DNA from: Acinetobacter gyllenbergii CIP 110306 = MTCC 11365
GTDB lineage: Bacteria > Pseudomonadota > Gammaproteobacteria > Pseudomonadales > Moraxellaceae
Assembly (NCBI RefSeq): GCF_000413855.1
Contig: NZ_ATGG01000011.1
Coordinates: 62,001 to 126,000 of the forward strand
DNA length: 64,000 nucleotides
Direction: 5' to 3'
The notes beneath the pieces are model-generated. The model was not told where the DNA came from, did not search any database, and worked only from the letters and a program-made list of their open reading frames with translations. The first letter of the stretch is position 1. The number at the start of each line of letters is the position of its first letter. The translations under genes were made by a program, and so were the position numbers. This document shows, one piece after another, positions 53,312 through 63,899 of this stretch.

Positions 53312-54061
53312 ATGACCTTGCAAGAAGAAGCGCTTCTTCCTCAACATGTTGCCATCATTATGGATGGCAACAATCGTTTTGCCAAAAAAAAGCAAATGCA
53401 AAAAGGCGATGGACATCGGGAAGGCAAAAATGTCTTGGATCCGATTGTTGAACATTGCAAAAAAGAAGGTGTTCGTGCGTTAACCGTTTTCGCATTTTCA
53501 AGTGAAAATTGGAATCGTCCACAATACGAAGTTGATTTGCTAATGAAATTGTTGGAAGAAACAATTCATGAGCAATTGCCTCGTATGGAGCAATTTAATA
53601 TCGCGCTGCGCTTTATTGGTGATCGTTCTCGGTTGTCAAATGAATTGCGTGATTTAATGCAACTCGCTGAGCAAAAAACGGCCGCTTTTGATTCCATGAC
53701 CCTAACAATTGCGATAAGTTACGGTGGTATGTGGGATATGGCGCAGGCTGCAAAAAACATTGCTCAAGATGTACTTGCAGGAAAACTTCAAGCAGATCAG
53801 ATAAATGTTGATTTATTTGATAAATATGTCAGTCTAAATGATCTTCCAGCTGTTGATTTGTTAATTCGTACAGGTGGAGATTACCGTTTGTCTAACTTCC
53901 TGTTATGGCAAGCTGCGTATGCCGAATTGTATTTTACCGATACTTTGTGGCCAGAATTTACTGTAAAAGAGTTGGATTACGCATTTCGTGTTTTTTCAGG
54001 ACGTGAAAGACGCTTTGGTAAAACATCGGAACAGATTCAACAAGCGAAAATAGAGAATTAA
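53312..54061 (+). CDS. uppS: Undecaprenyl diphosphate synthase (cis-prenyltransferase)
   Basis: Makes C55 undecaprenyl diphosphate for cell-wall and LPS carrier lipid. VAIIMDGNNRFAKKKQMQKGDGHREG (about 13-38) holds the catalytic Asp and pyrophosphate-binding residues; the usual DGNGRWA is DGNNRFA here. FAFSSENWNRP (about 67) and the C-terminal RTGGDYRLSNFLLWQAAYAELYF with ...WPEF also match. 249 residues. cdsA begins two bases after the stop. Confidence 0.95.
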   Translation: MTLQEEALLPQHVAIIMDGNNRFAKKKQMQKGDGHREGKNVLDPIVEHCKKEGVRALTVFAFSSENWNRPQYEVDLLMKLLEETIHEQLPRMEQFNIALRFIGDRSRLSNELRDLMQLAEQKTAAFDSMTLTIAISYGGMWDMAQAAKNIAQDVLAGKLQADQINVDLFDKYVSLNDLPAVDLLIRTGGDYRLSNFLLWQAAYAELYFTDTLWPEFTVKELDYAFRVFSGRERRFGKTSEQIQQAKIEN

Positions 54062-54063
54062 TA

Positions 54064-54888
54064 ATGTTAGAGCGGATTATTACCGCATTGGTGTTAGTTG
54101 CTGTTGTTTTAAGTTGCATGTTTGCAACGCAATCACATTATCCAATGTTTATGCTTATGATTTTAGCCGCGGGGGTTGCAGGTTATGAGTGGTTTAAGCT
54201 TATGCCTCGTGCAACATCACCGGTATCAAAACCTAAAGCTTGGATTTATGGTGGCGCGGTTGCAGCAGTAGCGACACTGGCATTATTTTTTGATGATGTA
54301 GCACTTTTACTCTGGGCTGCCTCTATTCTCACTTGGTTGGGCAGTATCTATTGGGTAAAGAATTTTCCCGAATCTGATAGTTGGTATAATGCATCCTTAC
54401 ATATCGTTGGGTTTATTCTGATTTCTGCCGCAGTCACCGCGCTTTATGCTGTTTGGCATAGCTCACCATGGTGGCTGATGTATTTGTTCCTCCTGGTTTG
54501 GGGCGCGGATAGTGGTGCATATTTTGTAGGGCGTAAATTCGGTAAGAAGAAACTTGCACCTTTTGTGAGCCCCAATAAATCTGTTGAAGGTTTATATGGT
54601 GGTATCGCGACAACTGTGATTATCATGTTGGTTGTGCAGTATACCTATTTAAATTTAACTGCAATACAGCTTATTCTGTTCTTAATTCTTTCAATTATTA
54701 CTGTGTTTGCTTCGGTATTGGGTGACTTGTTTGAGTCAATGATTAAACGCCGAGCAGGAATCAAGGATTCTGGCCGTGTTCTGCCTGGACATGGTGGTGT
54801 GTTAGATCGTATTGACTCCTTACTTGCCGCTGCACCGATTTTTGCAACAGGTATGTATATATTAAAACTTATTGGTGTAGATCTTTAA
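54064..54888 (+). CDS. cdsA: Phosphatidate cytidylyltransferase
   Basis: CTP + phosphatidic acid to CDP-diacylglycerol, precursor of all phospholipids. An integral inner-membrane protein with about eight hydrophobic spans. The CDP-DAG synthase signature is near the end: SMIKRRAGIKDSGRVLPGHGGVLDRIDS (about 222-249). WGADSGAYFVGRKFGKKKLAPFVSPNKS at about 140 is also conserved. 274 residues. Start and stop abut uppS and dxr (dxr ATG at 54889). Confidence 0.95.
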   Translation: MLERIITALVLVAVVLSCMFATQSHYPMFMLMILAAGVAGYEWFKLMPRATSPVSKPKAWIYGGAVAAVATLALFFDDVALLLWAASILTWLGSIYWVKNFPESDSWYNASLHIVGFILISAAVTALYAVWHSSPWWLMYLFLLVWGADSGAYFVGRKFGKKKLAPFVSPNKSVEGLYGGIATTVIIMLVVQYTYLNLTAIQLILFLILSIITVFASVLGDLFESMIKRRAGIKDSGRVLPGHGGVLDRIDSLLAAAPIFATGMYILKLIGVDL

Positions 54889-56085
54889 ATGACTCAAGCT
54901 GTTTGTATATTGGGTGTTACGGGTTCAATTGGACAAAGTACTTTAAAAGTATTGGAACAACACCCAGACCAATACACTGTATTTGCAGTCTCTGCATATA
55001 GTCGTTTAGATGAACTTTTAGAAATTTGTAAAAAATATCATCCAAAAATTGTTGTTGTGCCAAATGATAAAGCACTTGAGTTGCAACAACGCTTCGATCA
55101 AGAAAATTTAAAACAGATTGAAATCTTAACCGATGAAACCGGCTTAATCTCAATCGCTGCACATGCTGATGTTGATATCGTTATGGCGGCAATTGTTGGG
55201 GCGGCTGGTTTACTTCCTACATTGGCAGCAGTAAAGGCGGGTAAGCGGGTTTTGCTTGCCAATAAAGAAGCACTGGTGATGTCGGGTGACATCATGATGC
55301 AGGCAGCTAAAGAGCATCAGGCATTGTTGTTACCTGTAGACTCTGAACATAATGCTATTTTTCAGTCTTTACCGCATGATTATTTAAATGCAGAAAGAAC
55401 CGGACAGCCTCAATTGGGCGTGTCACAGATTCTACTGACTGCATCTGGCGGTCCTTTTCTAAATCATTCCTTGGAACAGTTGCATGATGTAACGCCTCAA
55501 CAGGCATGTAAACATCCAAACTGGTCAATGGGGCAAAAGATCTCAGTCGACTCTGCAACTTTAATGAATAAAGGCTTAGAATTGATCGAAGCTTGTCATT
55601 TGTTTTCAATATCAGAACATTTTGTTACAGTTGTTGTTCACCCACAAAGTATTATTCACTCCATGGTGCAATATGTGGATGGATCAACTTTGGCACAAAT
55701 GGGTAACCCTGATATGTGTACGCCGATTGCACATGCATTGGCATGGCCAAAACGTTTAGCGACGCACGTTCCTGCATTGAATTTGTTTGAGACAGCTCAA
55801 TTGAATTTCCAATCACCTGATCTTGTTAAGTTTCCAGCTTTGGATTTAGCGCGTCAGGCTATGCGTGCAGGTGGTTTAGCACCAACGATTTTAAACGCGG
55901 CAAATGAAATTGCAGTTGCCGCTTTTTTGCAGCAAAGAATTCGATTTACTCAGATCACTCAAGTGGTCGAAAATACCTTGCAAACTGTACAAAATGCTAA
56001 AGCAGAAAACATAGACATCATTTTACAGACTGATATGATCGCAAGACGAATTGCAGAAAAGTATATTGTGGATATAGGAGGCTAA
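54889..56085 (+). CDS. dxr: 1-deoxy-D-xylulose 5-phosphate reductoisomerase
   Basis: MEP pathway: DXP to MEP with NADPH. NADPH motif GVTGSIGQSTLKVLEQH (9-25); catalytic metal/substrate region LLPVDSEHNAIFQSL (about 145-160); LTASGGPF, WSMGQKISVDSATLMNKGLELIEA (about 205-229), HPQSIIHSMVQYVDGS. 398 residues is normal. It shares the MEP pathway with ispF at 44665. Translation begins at the base after the cdsA stop. Fosmidomycin target in the family. Confidence 0.96.
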   Translation: MTQAVCILGVTGSIGQSTLKVLEQHPDQYTVFAVSAYSRLDELLEICKKYHPKIVVVPNDKALELQQRFDQENLKQIEILTDETGLISIAAHADVDIVMAAIVGAAGLLPTLAAVKAGKRVLLANKEALVMSGDIMMQAAKEHQALLLPVDSEHNAIFQSLPHDYLNAERTGQPQLGVSQILLTASGGPFLNHSLEQLHDVTPQQACKHPNWSMGQKISVDSATLMNKGLELIEACHLFSISEHFVTVVVHPQSIIHSMVQYVDGSTLAQMGNPDMCTPIAHALAWPKRLATHVPALNLFETAQLNFQSPDLVKFPALDLARQAMRAGGLAPTILNAANEIAVAAFLQQRIRFTQITQVVENTLQTVQNAKAENIDIILQTDMIARRIAEKYIVDIGG

Positions 56086-56090
56086 ATCGT

Positions 56091-57446
56091 ATGAATGCAC
56101 TATTTATGATTGTTGCAGCGATTTTGTTGCTTGGTCCTCTGATCGCAATTCACGAATTTGGTCATTATTGGGTTGCACGTAAACTTGGTGTTAAAGTGCT
56201 GGTTTATTCCATTGGCTTTGGCCCAACTTTGTTGAAATGGCAATCTAAAAAATCAGGTATTCAATATCAGCTTTCTGCATTGCCGTTAGGTGGTTATGTC
56301 AAGATGTTGGATGAACGTGAGGGCAATGTTGCTGAGCAAGATTTACCTTATGCGTTTAACCGCCAATCTCCGTGGAAACGTATCGCGATTGTTGCTGCGG
56401 GCCCATTGATTAACCTGATTTTTGCGGTGTTCCTGTATTGGATTTTATTTTTGCCTGCACAAGAGCAGTTGAATACGCGTATTGGCAAAATCATGCCAAA
56501 TACACCTGCTGCACAAGTTGATTTACATGTTGGCGATAAGGTGTTGATGGTGGATGGACAAACAACATCAACATGGGAAAAGCTAAATTATGCTTTAGTC
56601 AATCGTGTGGGCGAAACTGGACAGGTCTCCATTATTGTTGATCGTGCAGGGACTGAGAAGCAATTTAGTTTACCGATCAAAGAGTTTTTAAAAGATCAAA
56701 GTCAATCACCTTTAGATGTATTGGGCTTTTTACCTTATCGTCCTGTCATTCCTGCAACAGTGAAAGAGCTGAGTGCAGATGGTGCTGCAATCCGCCAAGG
56801 CATGAAGGTGGGAGACCAAATTGTTGCAATTGATAATGTTGCAATGAAAGATTGGTTTGATGTGGTGGGTGTGGTGCAAAAATCACCAGAGAAGCTTTTA
56901 AATATTGATGTGATGCGTCAAGGTCAATTGGTCCATCTACAAGTGATGCCTCAAGGGCAACGCGATAATATGGGTAATACGACTGGGATGCTCGGCGTCA
57001 AAAGTGATACTGGTAAAATCACGATCCCGAATGATTATAAACAAACCATTCAATATTCACCTATTGAAGCGCTGGGTGCTGCATTTGAAAAAACCACACA
57101 GCTTTCTGGCATGATTTTTAACTCCATCATCAAAATGGTGCGTGGTTTAATTGGATTGGATAATCTATCTGGCCCGGTTACGATCGCAAAAATGGCTGGT
57201 CAAAGCGCAGAAATGGGATGGCAAACATTTATCTCATTCATGGCTTTGATGAGTGTAAGTTTGGGGGTTCTAAATTTGTTACCGATTCCAATGCTGGATG
57301 GTGGACATTTAGTTTATTACTTTATCGAAGCAATTCGTGGTAAACCTGTTTCTGAACAAATACAGATGTTTGGTCTAAAAGTTGGTATGGTACTGCTCGG
57401 TAGCATGATGCTTTTGGCTTTATTTAACGACTTCATGCGTTTATAA
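56091..57446 (+). CDS. rseP: Site-2 intramembrane metalloprotease RseP
   Basis: Cleaves anti-sigma factors and signal-peptide remnants in the inner membrane. Zinc motif HEFGHYW (HExxH, residues about 22-28); four membrane spans, two PDZ domains in the periplasmic loop (about 115-190 and 205-290); C-terminal NLLPIPMLDGGHLVYYFIEA (LDG zinc ligand region). 451 residues. Follows dxr by five bases. Confidence 0.95.
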   Translation: MNALFMIVAAILLLGPLIAIHEFGHYWVARKLGVKVLVYSIGFGPTLLKWQSKKSGIQYQLSALPLGGYVKMLDEREGNVAEQDLPYAFNRQSPWKRIAIVAAGPLINLIFAVFLYWILFLPAQEQLNTRIGKIMPNTPAAQVDLHVGDKVLMVDGQTTSTWEKLNYALVNRVGETGQVSIIVDRAGTEKQFSLPIKEFLKDQSQSPLDVLGFLPYRPVIPATVKELSADGAAIRQGMKVGDQIVAIDNVAMKDWFDVVGVVQKSPEKLLNIDVMRQGQLVHLQVMPQGQRDNMGNTTGMLGVKSDTGKITIPNDYKQTIQYSPIEALGAAFEKTTQLSGMIFNSIIKMVRGLIGLDNLSGPVTIAKMAGQSAEMGWQTFISFMALMSVSLGVLNLLPIPMLDGGHLVYYFIEAIRGKPVSEQIQMFGLKVGMVLLGSMMLLALFNDFMRL

Positions 57447-57482
57447 AAAAACGCAAATGGAATTTAACTTACTGGAAAATAT

Positions 57483-59999
57483 ATGGGCATGCGTCACACA
57501 CATTTATTAATGCCTTTGGCACTGGTTAGTGCGATGGCAGTGGTACAACAAGCATACGCAGCAGATGAGTTTCTTGCACGAGATATACGAATTGATGGCT
57601 TAGTGCGTTTAACACCTGCAAGTATCTATTCTATGTTACCAATAAATAGTGGCGATAGAGTCAGTGATCCAATGATTGCTGAGGCAATCCGTACGCTATA
57701 TGCTTCTGGTTTATTCGATGACATTAAAACATATAAAGAAAATGATGTTTTAGTGTTCCGAGTTGTAGAACGTCCAGTGATTTCAAAGTTGGAATTCAAA
57801 GGTAATAAACTCATTCCGAAAGAAGCCTTGGAACAAGGTTTGAAGAAGATGGGCATTGCTGAAGGTGAGGTATTTAAGAAGTCTGCATTACAGACCATTG
57901 AAACTGAGCTAGAACAACAATATACCCAGCAAGGCCGTTATGATGCGGATGTGACGGTTGAAACGGTTGCTCGTCCAAATAACCGTGTTGAGTTAAAGCT
58001 GAACTTTAATGAAGGTACAGCGGCTAAAGTATTTGATATCAATATTATTGGTAACACTGTTTTCAGTGATAGCGATATCAAACAAGCCTTCGCAGTGAAG
58101 GAAAGTGGTTGGGCTTCTATTGTGACCCGTAATGACCGCTATGCCCGTGAAAAGATGGCTGCAAGTTTAGAAGCTTTACGTGCCCTCTATTTAAACAAAG
58201 GTTATATCAACTTTAATATCATTAACTCTCAATTGAACATCAGTGAAGATAAAAAGCATATCTTTATTGAGGTTTCAGTTGATGAAGGTAGTCAATTTAA
58301 GTTTGGCGAAACAAAATTCTTAGGTGATGCACTATATAAGCCTGAAGAATTACAAATGCTTAAGCTCTATAAAGATGGCGAAACCTATTCTCAAGAAAGA
58401 GTCAACGCAGTTAAACAGCTTTTGCTTCGCAAATATGGTAATGCTGGTTATTACTATGCTGAAGTAAATGTGGTACCTGAAATTAATAACCAAACGGGTA
58501 TCGTTAACCTAAACTATTATATTAATCCAGGCCAACAAGTCACCGTACGTCGTATTAATTTCACGGGTAATAGCAAAACTGCAGATGAAGTGTTACGTCG
58601 TGAAATGCGTCAAATGGAAGGTGCGCTGGCAAGCAATGAGAAGATTGACCTTTCTAAAGTTCGTTTAGAGCGTACAGGTTTCTTCAAGACAGTTGACGTT
58701 AAGCCAGTTCGTGTGCCGAACTCGCCTGATGAAGTAGATTTAAATGTCAATGTTGAAGAACAACATTCTGGTACGACCACGCTAGCAGTAGGTTACTCGC
58801 AAAATGGTGGTGTAACCTTCCAAGCAGGTTTAAGCCAGACTAACTTTATGGGTACGGGTAACCGTGTTGCGATCGACTTGTCGCGTTCTGAAACACAAGA
58901 TTACTATAACTTAAGTGTTACTGATCCATACTTTACCATTGATGGTGTAAGCCGTGGTTATAACGTTTATTACCGTAAAACTAAGTTAAATGAAAACTAT
59001 AACGTTAACAACTATGTAACGGATAGTATTGGTGGTAGCTTGAGTTTTGGTTATCCAATTGATGAAAATCAAAGCTTGAGTGCATCTTTAGGGATTGACC
59101 AAACTAAAGTCAGAACGGGACCAAGTGTTTCAACTTATATTCGTGATTATTTGTTAGCAAATGGCGGTAAAGCGACTGGAAGCAGTAGCTATTGTCCAAC
59201 TGAGTTCTTAGAAACTGATCAAACTACAGGTCAATTAACAGGTAAGTGCCAAGAAGGAAAGCTGATCAATTATGATAATGCTTTCGAAGGTACATTCTTG
59301 ACCTATAATTTAAACTTGGGTTGGTCATATAACACATTAAACCGTCCAATTTTCCCAACTTCAGGTATGTCACACCGAGTTGGTTTGGAAATTGGTTTAC
59401 CAGGTAGTGATGTCGACTATCAAAAAATGACCTATGACGCGCAAGCCTTTAAATCACTTTGGGGCGGCTTTGTACTTCGTGGCTACGGTAAGTTAGGTTA
59501 TGGTAATGATTTACCATTCTATAAGAACTTCTACGCGGGTGGTTATGGTTCAGTACGTGGTTACGATAACAGCTCTTTAGGTCCAAGATATCCAAGTGTG
59601 ATTTTCCAAGAAACTAAGCAAAATGACCTCGATCCAGAAGAAGTGGGCGGTAATGCTTTAGTTCAATTTGGTACAGAATTAGCACTTCCTTTACCATTTA
59701 AAGGGGATTGGACTCGTCAGGTACGCCCAGTACTCTTTGCTGAAGGTGCTCAAGTGTTTGATACTCAGTGTGATGTGCCAAAAGGTAATGTCACAATTGA
59801 TGGTAAAGAAGTTGATATTAAGCAATATTGTAAAGATAACAACAAGTTAGATTTTGGCAATATGCGTTATAGTGTTGGTGTTGGCTTCACATGGATTACC
59901 ATGATTGGCCCATTATCACTGAGTTATGCATTCCCGCTGAATGATAAAAAAGGCGATGATACTAAATCTATCCAATTCGAAATCGGTCGTACCTTCTAA
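57483..59999 (+). CDS. bamA: Outer membrane assembly factor BamA
   Basis: Central subunit of the BAM complex that inserts beta-barrel proteins. Signal peptide (about 1-26, ending AYAADEF), five POTRA domains (about 25-425; RDIRIDGLVRLTPASIYSML opens the first), then a 16-strand barrel with the L6 motif VRGYDNSSLGPRYP (about 690) and terminal Phe in FEIGRTF, the BAM recognition signal. 838 residues. The ATG at 57483 has TGGA just ahead; another Met two codons later is possible. Confidence 0.96.
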   Translation: MGMRHTHLLMPLALVSAMAVVQQAYAADEFLARDIRIDGLVRLTPASIYSMLPINSGDRVSDPMIAEAIRTLYASGLFDDIKTYKENDVLVFRVVERPVISKLEFKGNKLIPKEALEQGLKKMGIAEGEVFKKSALQTIETELEQQYTQQGRYDADVTVETVARPNNRVELKLNFNEGTAAKVFDINIIGNTVFSDSDIKQAFAVKESGWASIVTRNDRYAREKMAASLEALRALYLNKGYINFNIINSQLNISEDKKHIFIEVSVDEGSQFKFGETKFLGDALYKPEELQMLKLYKDGETYSQERVNAVKQLLLRKYGNAGYYYAEVNVVPEINNQTGIVNLNYYINPGQQVTVRRINFTGNSKTADEVLRREMRQMEGALASNEKIDLSKVRLERTGFFKTVDVKPVRVPNSPDEVDLNVNVEEQHSGTTTLAVGYSQNGGVTFQAGLSQTNFMGTGNRVAIDLSRSETQDYYNLSVTDPYFTIDGVSRGYNVYYRKTKLNENYNVNNYVTDSIGGSLSFGYPIDENQSLSASLGIDQTKVRTGPSVSTYIRDYLLANGGKATGSSSYCPTEFLETDQTTGQLTGKCQEGKLINYDNAFEGTFLTYNLNLGWSYNTLNRPIFPTSGMSHRVGLEIGLPGSDVDYQKMTYDAQAFKSLWGGFVLRGYGKLGYGNDLPFYKNFYAGGYGSVRGYDNSSLGPRYPSVIFQETKQNDLDPEEVGGNALVQFGTELALPLPFKGDWTRQVRPVLFAEGAQVFDTQCDVPKGNVTIDGKEVDIKQYCKDNNKLDFGNMRYSVGVGFTWITMIGPLSLSYAFPLNDKKGDDTKSIQFEIGRTF

Positions 60000-60041
60000 G
60001 GGCGACCTCGTTTAGCGCTGTAAAATATAAAGGATGTAATA

Positions 60042-60542
60042 ATGAAAAAATTAGCAATGTTGATGTTAGGTTTAGGCTTCACGGTTTCTGCTTCAGTAAA
60101 TGCAGCTGGCCTTGCTGTGGTCGATTTGGCTAAAGTTGTTGAGAGCAGTACTTATCTGAAACAACAAAATGCTAGCCTCACTCAGTCAGTCAAACCAACT
60201 TCAACTCGTCTTGAGCAATTGGGTAAAGAAATCGAGTCTTTACAGCAAAAAGCACAGACTGAAGGCCAAAAAATGAATCAAGCGGATATTCAGAAGCTGA
60301 CTGCTCAGTATCAATCAAAGCTTAGTGAATTTAATTCGACTCAACAAGGTTTACAGACTAAAGTTCAGTCAAGTTTACAGGCAATGAATACGACTTTTGA
60401 GTCTCGTGTGAAGCAAGCTGCTGAACAATTGCGTAAAGAGAACAACTTAGACTTTATTTTGAATAAAAATTCTACGATTGCCTCTGACGCTCAGTATGAT
60501 TTAACTGATAAAATGATTCAAAAGGTTAATGCTATTAAATAA
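60042..60542 (+). CDS. skp: Periplasmic chaperone Skp (OmpH family)
   Basis: 166 residues. Signal peptide MKKLAMLMLGLGFTVSASVNAAG (cleavage about 22); the mature part is a long coiled coil, SLTQSVKPTSTRLEQLGKEIESLQQ onwards, with the OmpH-type beginning LAVVDLAKVVESSTYL. Holds unfolded outer-membrane proteins for BamA, encoded just upstream. AAGGATG precedes the ATG. Confidence 0.94.
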   Translation: MKKLAMLMLGLGFTVSASVNAAGLAVVDLAKVVESSTYLKQQNASLTQSVKPTSTRLEQLGKEIESLQQKAQTEGQKMNQADIQKLTAQYQSKLSEFNSTQQGLQTKVQSSLQAMNTTFESRVKQAAEQLRKENNLDFILNKNSTIASDAQYDLTDKMIQKVNAIK

Positions 60543-60545
60543 TCA

Positions 60546-61616
60546 ATGAATAGACGTACTTATCGTTTAGAAGAAATTGCTCACCTTGTCGAAGGTGAGC
60601 ATTTCGGTGAAAAAGACTTTCAAATTTCTAATTTGGCAAGTTTGGAACATGCGCAAAAACAGCATATCTGTTTTGTGAATGGTGAGAAATACTTGGCGCA
60701 AGCCGAAGCAAGTCATGCTGGTGTGTACATTGTCACCGCGGCCCTCAAACAACAACTTACAAGTAAACAAAATTTTATTGTTGTTGATAATCCTTATCTG
60801 GCTTTTGCCACCTTAACCCATGTATTTGAAAAAAAGATAACTCAACGCGGTATTGAACGTACAGCCCAGATTCATCCTTCAGCAATCATTGCTGATGATG
60901 CTTATGTTGGGCACTATGTGGTGATCGGTGAAAATTGTGTGGTGGGGAACAATACCATTATTCAAGCGCATGCATTTCTCGATGATCATGTTGAGATTGG
61001 TAAAGATTGCTTTATTGATGCACATGTCACCATTACAGGGTCGGCTAAACTAAAAGATCGTGTTCGTATTCATGCGAATACTGTGATTGGGTCAGAAGGT
61101 TTTGGTTTTGCGCCTTATCAGGGCAAGTGGCATCGTATTGCTCAATTGGGTTCAGTTCGTATTGGAAATGATGTTCGAATTGGTTCAAATTGTAGTATTG
61201 ATCGTGGCGCATTGGACGATACGATTTTGGCTGATGGTGTCATTATTGATAACCTTGTGCAAATTGCTCACAACGTCCAAATTGGAGAGAACACTGCGAT
61301 TGCTGCAAATTGCGGAATTGCAGGAAGTGCGAAAATTGGCAAAAACTGTATCATGGGTGGCGCATCAGGCGTGGTTGGACACCTTGAAATTACTGATAAT
61401 GTCACACTTACAGCAATGTCAATGGTCACAAAAAATATTTCTGAGCCAGGAACGTATTCTTCTGGGATGGGTTTGTTTGAAAATAGTCATTGGAAAAAGA
61501 CAATTGTCCGTCTGAGACAATTAGCAGATGTGCCATTGACCCAAATCACTAAAAGGCTTGATCATATGCAAGCTCAATTAGAGTCCCTTGAATCAACCTT
61601 TAAGTTACGTAAATAA
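60546..61616 (+). CDS. lpxD: UDP-3-O-(3-hydroxyacyl)glucosamine N-acyltransferase
   Basis: Third step of lipid A synthesis: adds the second hydroxyacyl chain. A UDP-binding N-domain (about 1-100), then left-handed beta-helix hexapeptide repeats (about 110-310), with the catalytic His in [16 protein letters not shown], and a C-terminal helix ([15 protein letters not shown]). 356 residues. It starts two bases after the skp stop. Same cluster as fabZ and lpxA. Confidence 0.96.
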   Translation: MNRRTYRLEEIAHLVEGEHFGEKDFQISNLASLEHAQKQHICFVNGEKYLAQAEASHAGVYIVTAALKQQLTSKQNFIVVDNPYLAFATLTHVFEKKITQRGIERTAQIHPSAIIADDAYVGHYVVIGENCVVGNNTIIQAHAFLDDHVEIGKDCFIDAHVTITGSAKLKDRVRIHANTVIGSEGFGFAPYQGKWHRIAQLGSVRIGNDVRIGSNCSIDRGALDDTILADGVIIDNLVQIAHNVQIGENTAIAANCGIAGSAKIGKNCIMGGASGVVGHLEITDNVTLTAMSMVTKNISEPGTYSSGMGLFENSHWKKTIVRLRQLADVPLTQITKRLDHMQAQLESLESTFKLRK

Positions 61617-61622
61617 TTTATT

Positions 61623-62108
61623 ATGACTGAGTCTACATCTCCAGCATTTACAATGCCTGAATTACCCATGGATATTCTTACGATTCGTGAATATTTACCG
61701 CATCGTTATCCTTTTTTATTAGTCGATCGTGTTACAGAAGTAACTGAGAATAGTATTGTCGGTTATAAAAACGTCTCGATTAATGAAGAGTTTTTACAAG
61801 GGCATTTTCCAACTTATCCAATTATGCCGGGTGTGCTGATCATTGAAGCCCTAGCACAAGTTTCTGGTATATTGGGTTTTGTACTTACCAATCAAAAGCC
61901 AAAAGCAGGTTCTTTGTTCCTTTTTGCGGGTGCTGAGAAAATCAGATTTAAAAAACAAGTTGTTGCGGGTGACCAGCTTATCTTAAAATCTGAACTTGTG
62001 ATGCAAAAACGTGGCATTTACAAGTACAATTGTACCGCTAGTGTTGATGGCAAGGTTGCCGCGACAGCAGAGATTATTATTTCCCACCAGAAAATAGAGC
62101 AGACATGA
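61623..62108 (+). CDS. fabZ: 3-hydroxyacyl-[acyl-carrier-protein] dehydratase
   Basis: 161 residues, hot-dog fold. Catalytic His in [25 protein letters not shown] (about 59-83, with the Glu) and the DRV loop [15 protein letters not shown] at 30-44. Makes trans-2-enoyl-ACP and balances fatty acid against lipid A synthesis, in agreement with its place between lpxD and lpxA. Slightly longer amino end than E. coli FabZ. The last bases overlap lpxA (ATGA). Confidence 0.96.
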   Translation: MTESTSPAFTMPELPMDILTIREYLPHRYPFLLVDRVTEVTENSIVGYKNVSINEEFLQGHFPTYPIMPGVLIIEALAQVSGILGFVLTNQKPKAGSLFLFAGAEKIRFKKQVVAGDQLILKSELVMQKRGIYKYNCTASVDGKVAATAEIIISHQKIEQT

Positions 62109-62893
62109 GTAGTCAAAATTTAATACATCCTACAGCAATTATTGACCCGTCTGCAGAAATCGCTTCTGATGTACAAATTGGTCCTTATTGTATTGTAGGT
62201 CCAAATGTAAGTATTGACTCTGGTACAAAATTACATTCACATGTTGTTATTGGTGGTTTTACGCGAATTGGTAAAAATAATGATATTTTCCAATTCTCGA
62301 GTATTGGTGAAATTTGCCAAGATTTAAAATATCAAGGCGAAGAAACTTGGCTAGAAATTGGCGATCATAATTCGATTCGTGAGCATTGTACCTTGCACCG
62401 CGGTACCGTTCAGGATCATAGTTTGACCAAGATTGGTAGCCACAACTTATTAATGGTGAATACGCATATTGCACATGACTGTGTTATTGGGAACCATAAT
62501 ATTTTTGCAAATAATGTCGGTGTGGCAGGGCATGTTCATGTTGGCGACCACGTGATTGTTGGTGGAAATGCTGGTATTCATCAATTCTGTAAGATTGACT
62601 CTTATAGCATGATCGGCGGAGCTGCTTTAATTCTTAAAGATGTACCTGCTTATATTATGGCTTCTGGTAATCCTGCACGTGCCTTTGGTATGAATATCGA
62701 AGGAATGCGTCGTAAGGGCTGGTCTAGAGATACCATTCAAGGTTTAAGAGAAGCGTATAAGCTGATCTATAAATCTGGTCTAACGACAGAACAGGCAATT
62801 GAACAAATTCGTAATGAAATTCTAGTAAAAACACCTGAAGCGCAACTGTTTATTGATTCGTTAGAACAATCAACACGCGGTATTGTGCGTTAA
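62105..62893 (+). CDS. lpxA: UDP-N-acetylglucosamine acyltransferase
   Basis: First step of lipid A: transfers 3-hydroxyacyl from ACP to UDP-GlcNAc. Hexapeptide repeats over residues 5-185; catalytic His in [13 protein letters not shown] (about 119-131), HRGT at 98-101, [27 protein letters not shown]. 262 residues is normal. Start overlaps the fabZ stop; its terminator follows at 62911. Confidence 0.96.
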   Translation: MSSQNLIHPTAIIDPSAEIASDVQIGPYCIVGPNVSIDSGTKLHSHVVIGGFTRIGKNNDIFQFSSIGEICQDLKYQGEETWLEIGDHNSIREHCTLHRGTVQDHSLTKIGSHNLLMVNTHIAHDCVIGNHNIFANNVGVAGHVHVGDHVIVGGNAGIHQFCKIDSYSMIGGAALILKDVPAYIMASGNPARAFGMNIEGMRRKGWSRDTIQGLREAYKLIYKSGLTTEQAIEQIRNEILVKTPEAQLFIDSLEQSTRGIVR

Positions 62894-62910
62894 TAACTGA
62901 ACAGAAAAGA

Positions 62911-62937
62911 AAAAAGACACCGCGGTGTCTTTTTTTA
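62911..62937. terminator. Terminator between lpxA and the AraC-type gene
   Basis: AAAAAGACACCG directly followed by CGGTGTCTTTTT, a 24-base perfect palindrome with A- and T-tracts on both sides, serving both convergent genes. Confidence 0.92.
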
Positions 62938-62942
62938 TAACT

Positions 62943-63899
62943 TTAACTTTCTTGTTCAATAAACTGCTGACGATATTGCTTCGGAGAGTGTTCAAAGGTT
63001 CGCTTGAATGCCTGACTAAACGCTGTTTCTGAAGAATAGCCAACTTTATTGGCAATTTGCTGTACAGAATAATTACTTTTACGTAGATACTGGCTGGCTA
63101 AACGCATACGATGCTGTTGTAAGTAGGCGAGAGGAGACTCACCAATTACTTCATGGAAGAGGCTGGCAAACTTTGAGCGTGACATACAGCATTGTTCTGC
63201 CAATGATTCAACTGTCCAAGCATCTTCAGGATGATTATGGATTGCAGCAAGGCTATTACTCAGTTCAGGATGGTTGAGTGCACTGAGCCAACCATGTTGA
63301 GTCGAGATCTGTTGGATATGATCTCGAATACATTTGATCAATAAGATATTCACCAGATGATCAATAATAATATCGCGACCTGCCTGAATATTCTGTGTTT
63401 CTAAGGCCAAAAAGTGTAAGCCGATTTGTAACCATTCTGGTGCATTAGTATCGCCATGTTGAAGATGGATAATTGATGGTAAAGCCTGAATAAAAGGCTT
63501 GGCCATAATGGTGTCAATTTGGCAACGTATTGTTAGAATCAGATTTTTTTCGGATGAGTGTGTACCGAACTCAATAGCATCTTCTTTATGACCATTGAAA
63601 AACTTTGAAATATCAACAGCATCAACCAGTTTGGTAATCGCATTATCTGCACCTGTATGTGCTTTGCCAGATGGAATAACCACAATTTCACCAGCATGTG
63701 CAGTTAAACTATTGTGTGCGTCAATTTGAATAAAAACAGAACCAACTAAAACAATATGAACAATTAAGGCGGTTTGATCTTGGCAGATAAAACTCCATTC
63801 TCCTTGAGTTTTCAAGTAGAGATATTCAGTGTGATTTAAATGAATATCAGCAAATATTTTACTTAAAGCATCCATATGATTTTTTAACGATGTATTCAT
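62943..63899 (-). CDS. AraC-family regulator with cupin sensor domain
   Basis: 318 residues. N-terminal cupin (about 20-130; VGSVFIQIDAHNSLTAHAGEIVVIPSGKAHT). C-terminal AraC HTH (about 215-315): WTVESLAEQCCMSRSKFASLFHEVIGESPLAYLQQHRMRLASQYLRKSNYSVQQIANKVGYSS, the latter followed by the usual ETAFSQAFKRTF and SPKQYRQQF. It probably regulates a gene to the right (beyond the window) or itself; no target in view. Start at the first ATG. Confidence 0.92.
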   Translation of the reverse strand: MNTSLKNHMDALSKIFADIHLNHTEYLYLKTQGEWSFICQDQTALIVHIVLVGSVFIQIDAHNSLTAHAGEIVVIPSGKAHTGADNAITKLVDAVDISKFFNGHKEDAIEFGTHSSEKNLILTIRCQIDTIMAKPFIQALPSIIHLQHGDTNAPEWLQIGLHFLALETQNIQAGRDIIIDHLVNILLIKCIRDHIQQISTQHGWLSALNHPELSNSLAAIHNHPEDAWTVESLAEQCCMSRSKFASLFHEVIGESPLAYLQQHRMRLASQYLRKSNYSVQQIANKVGYSSETAFSQAFKRTFEHSPKQYRQQFIEQES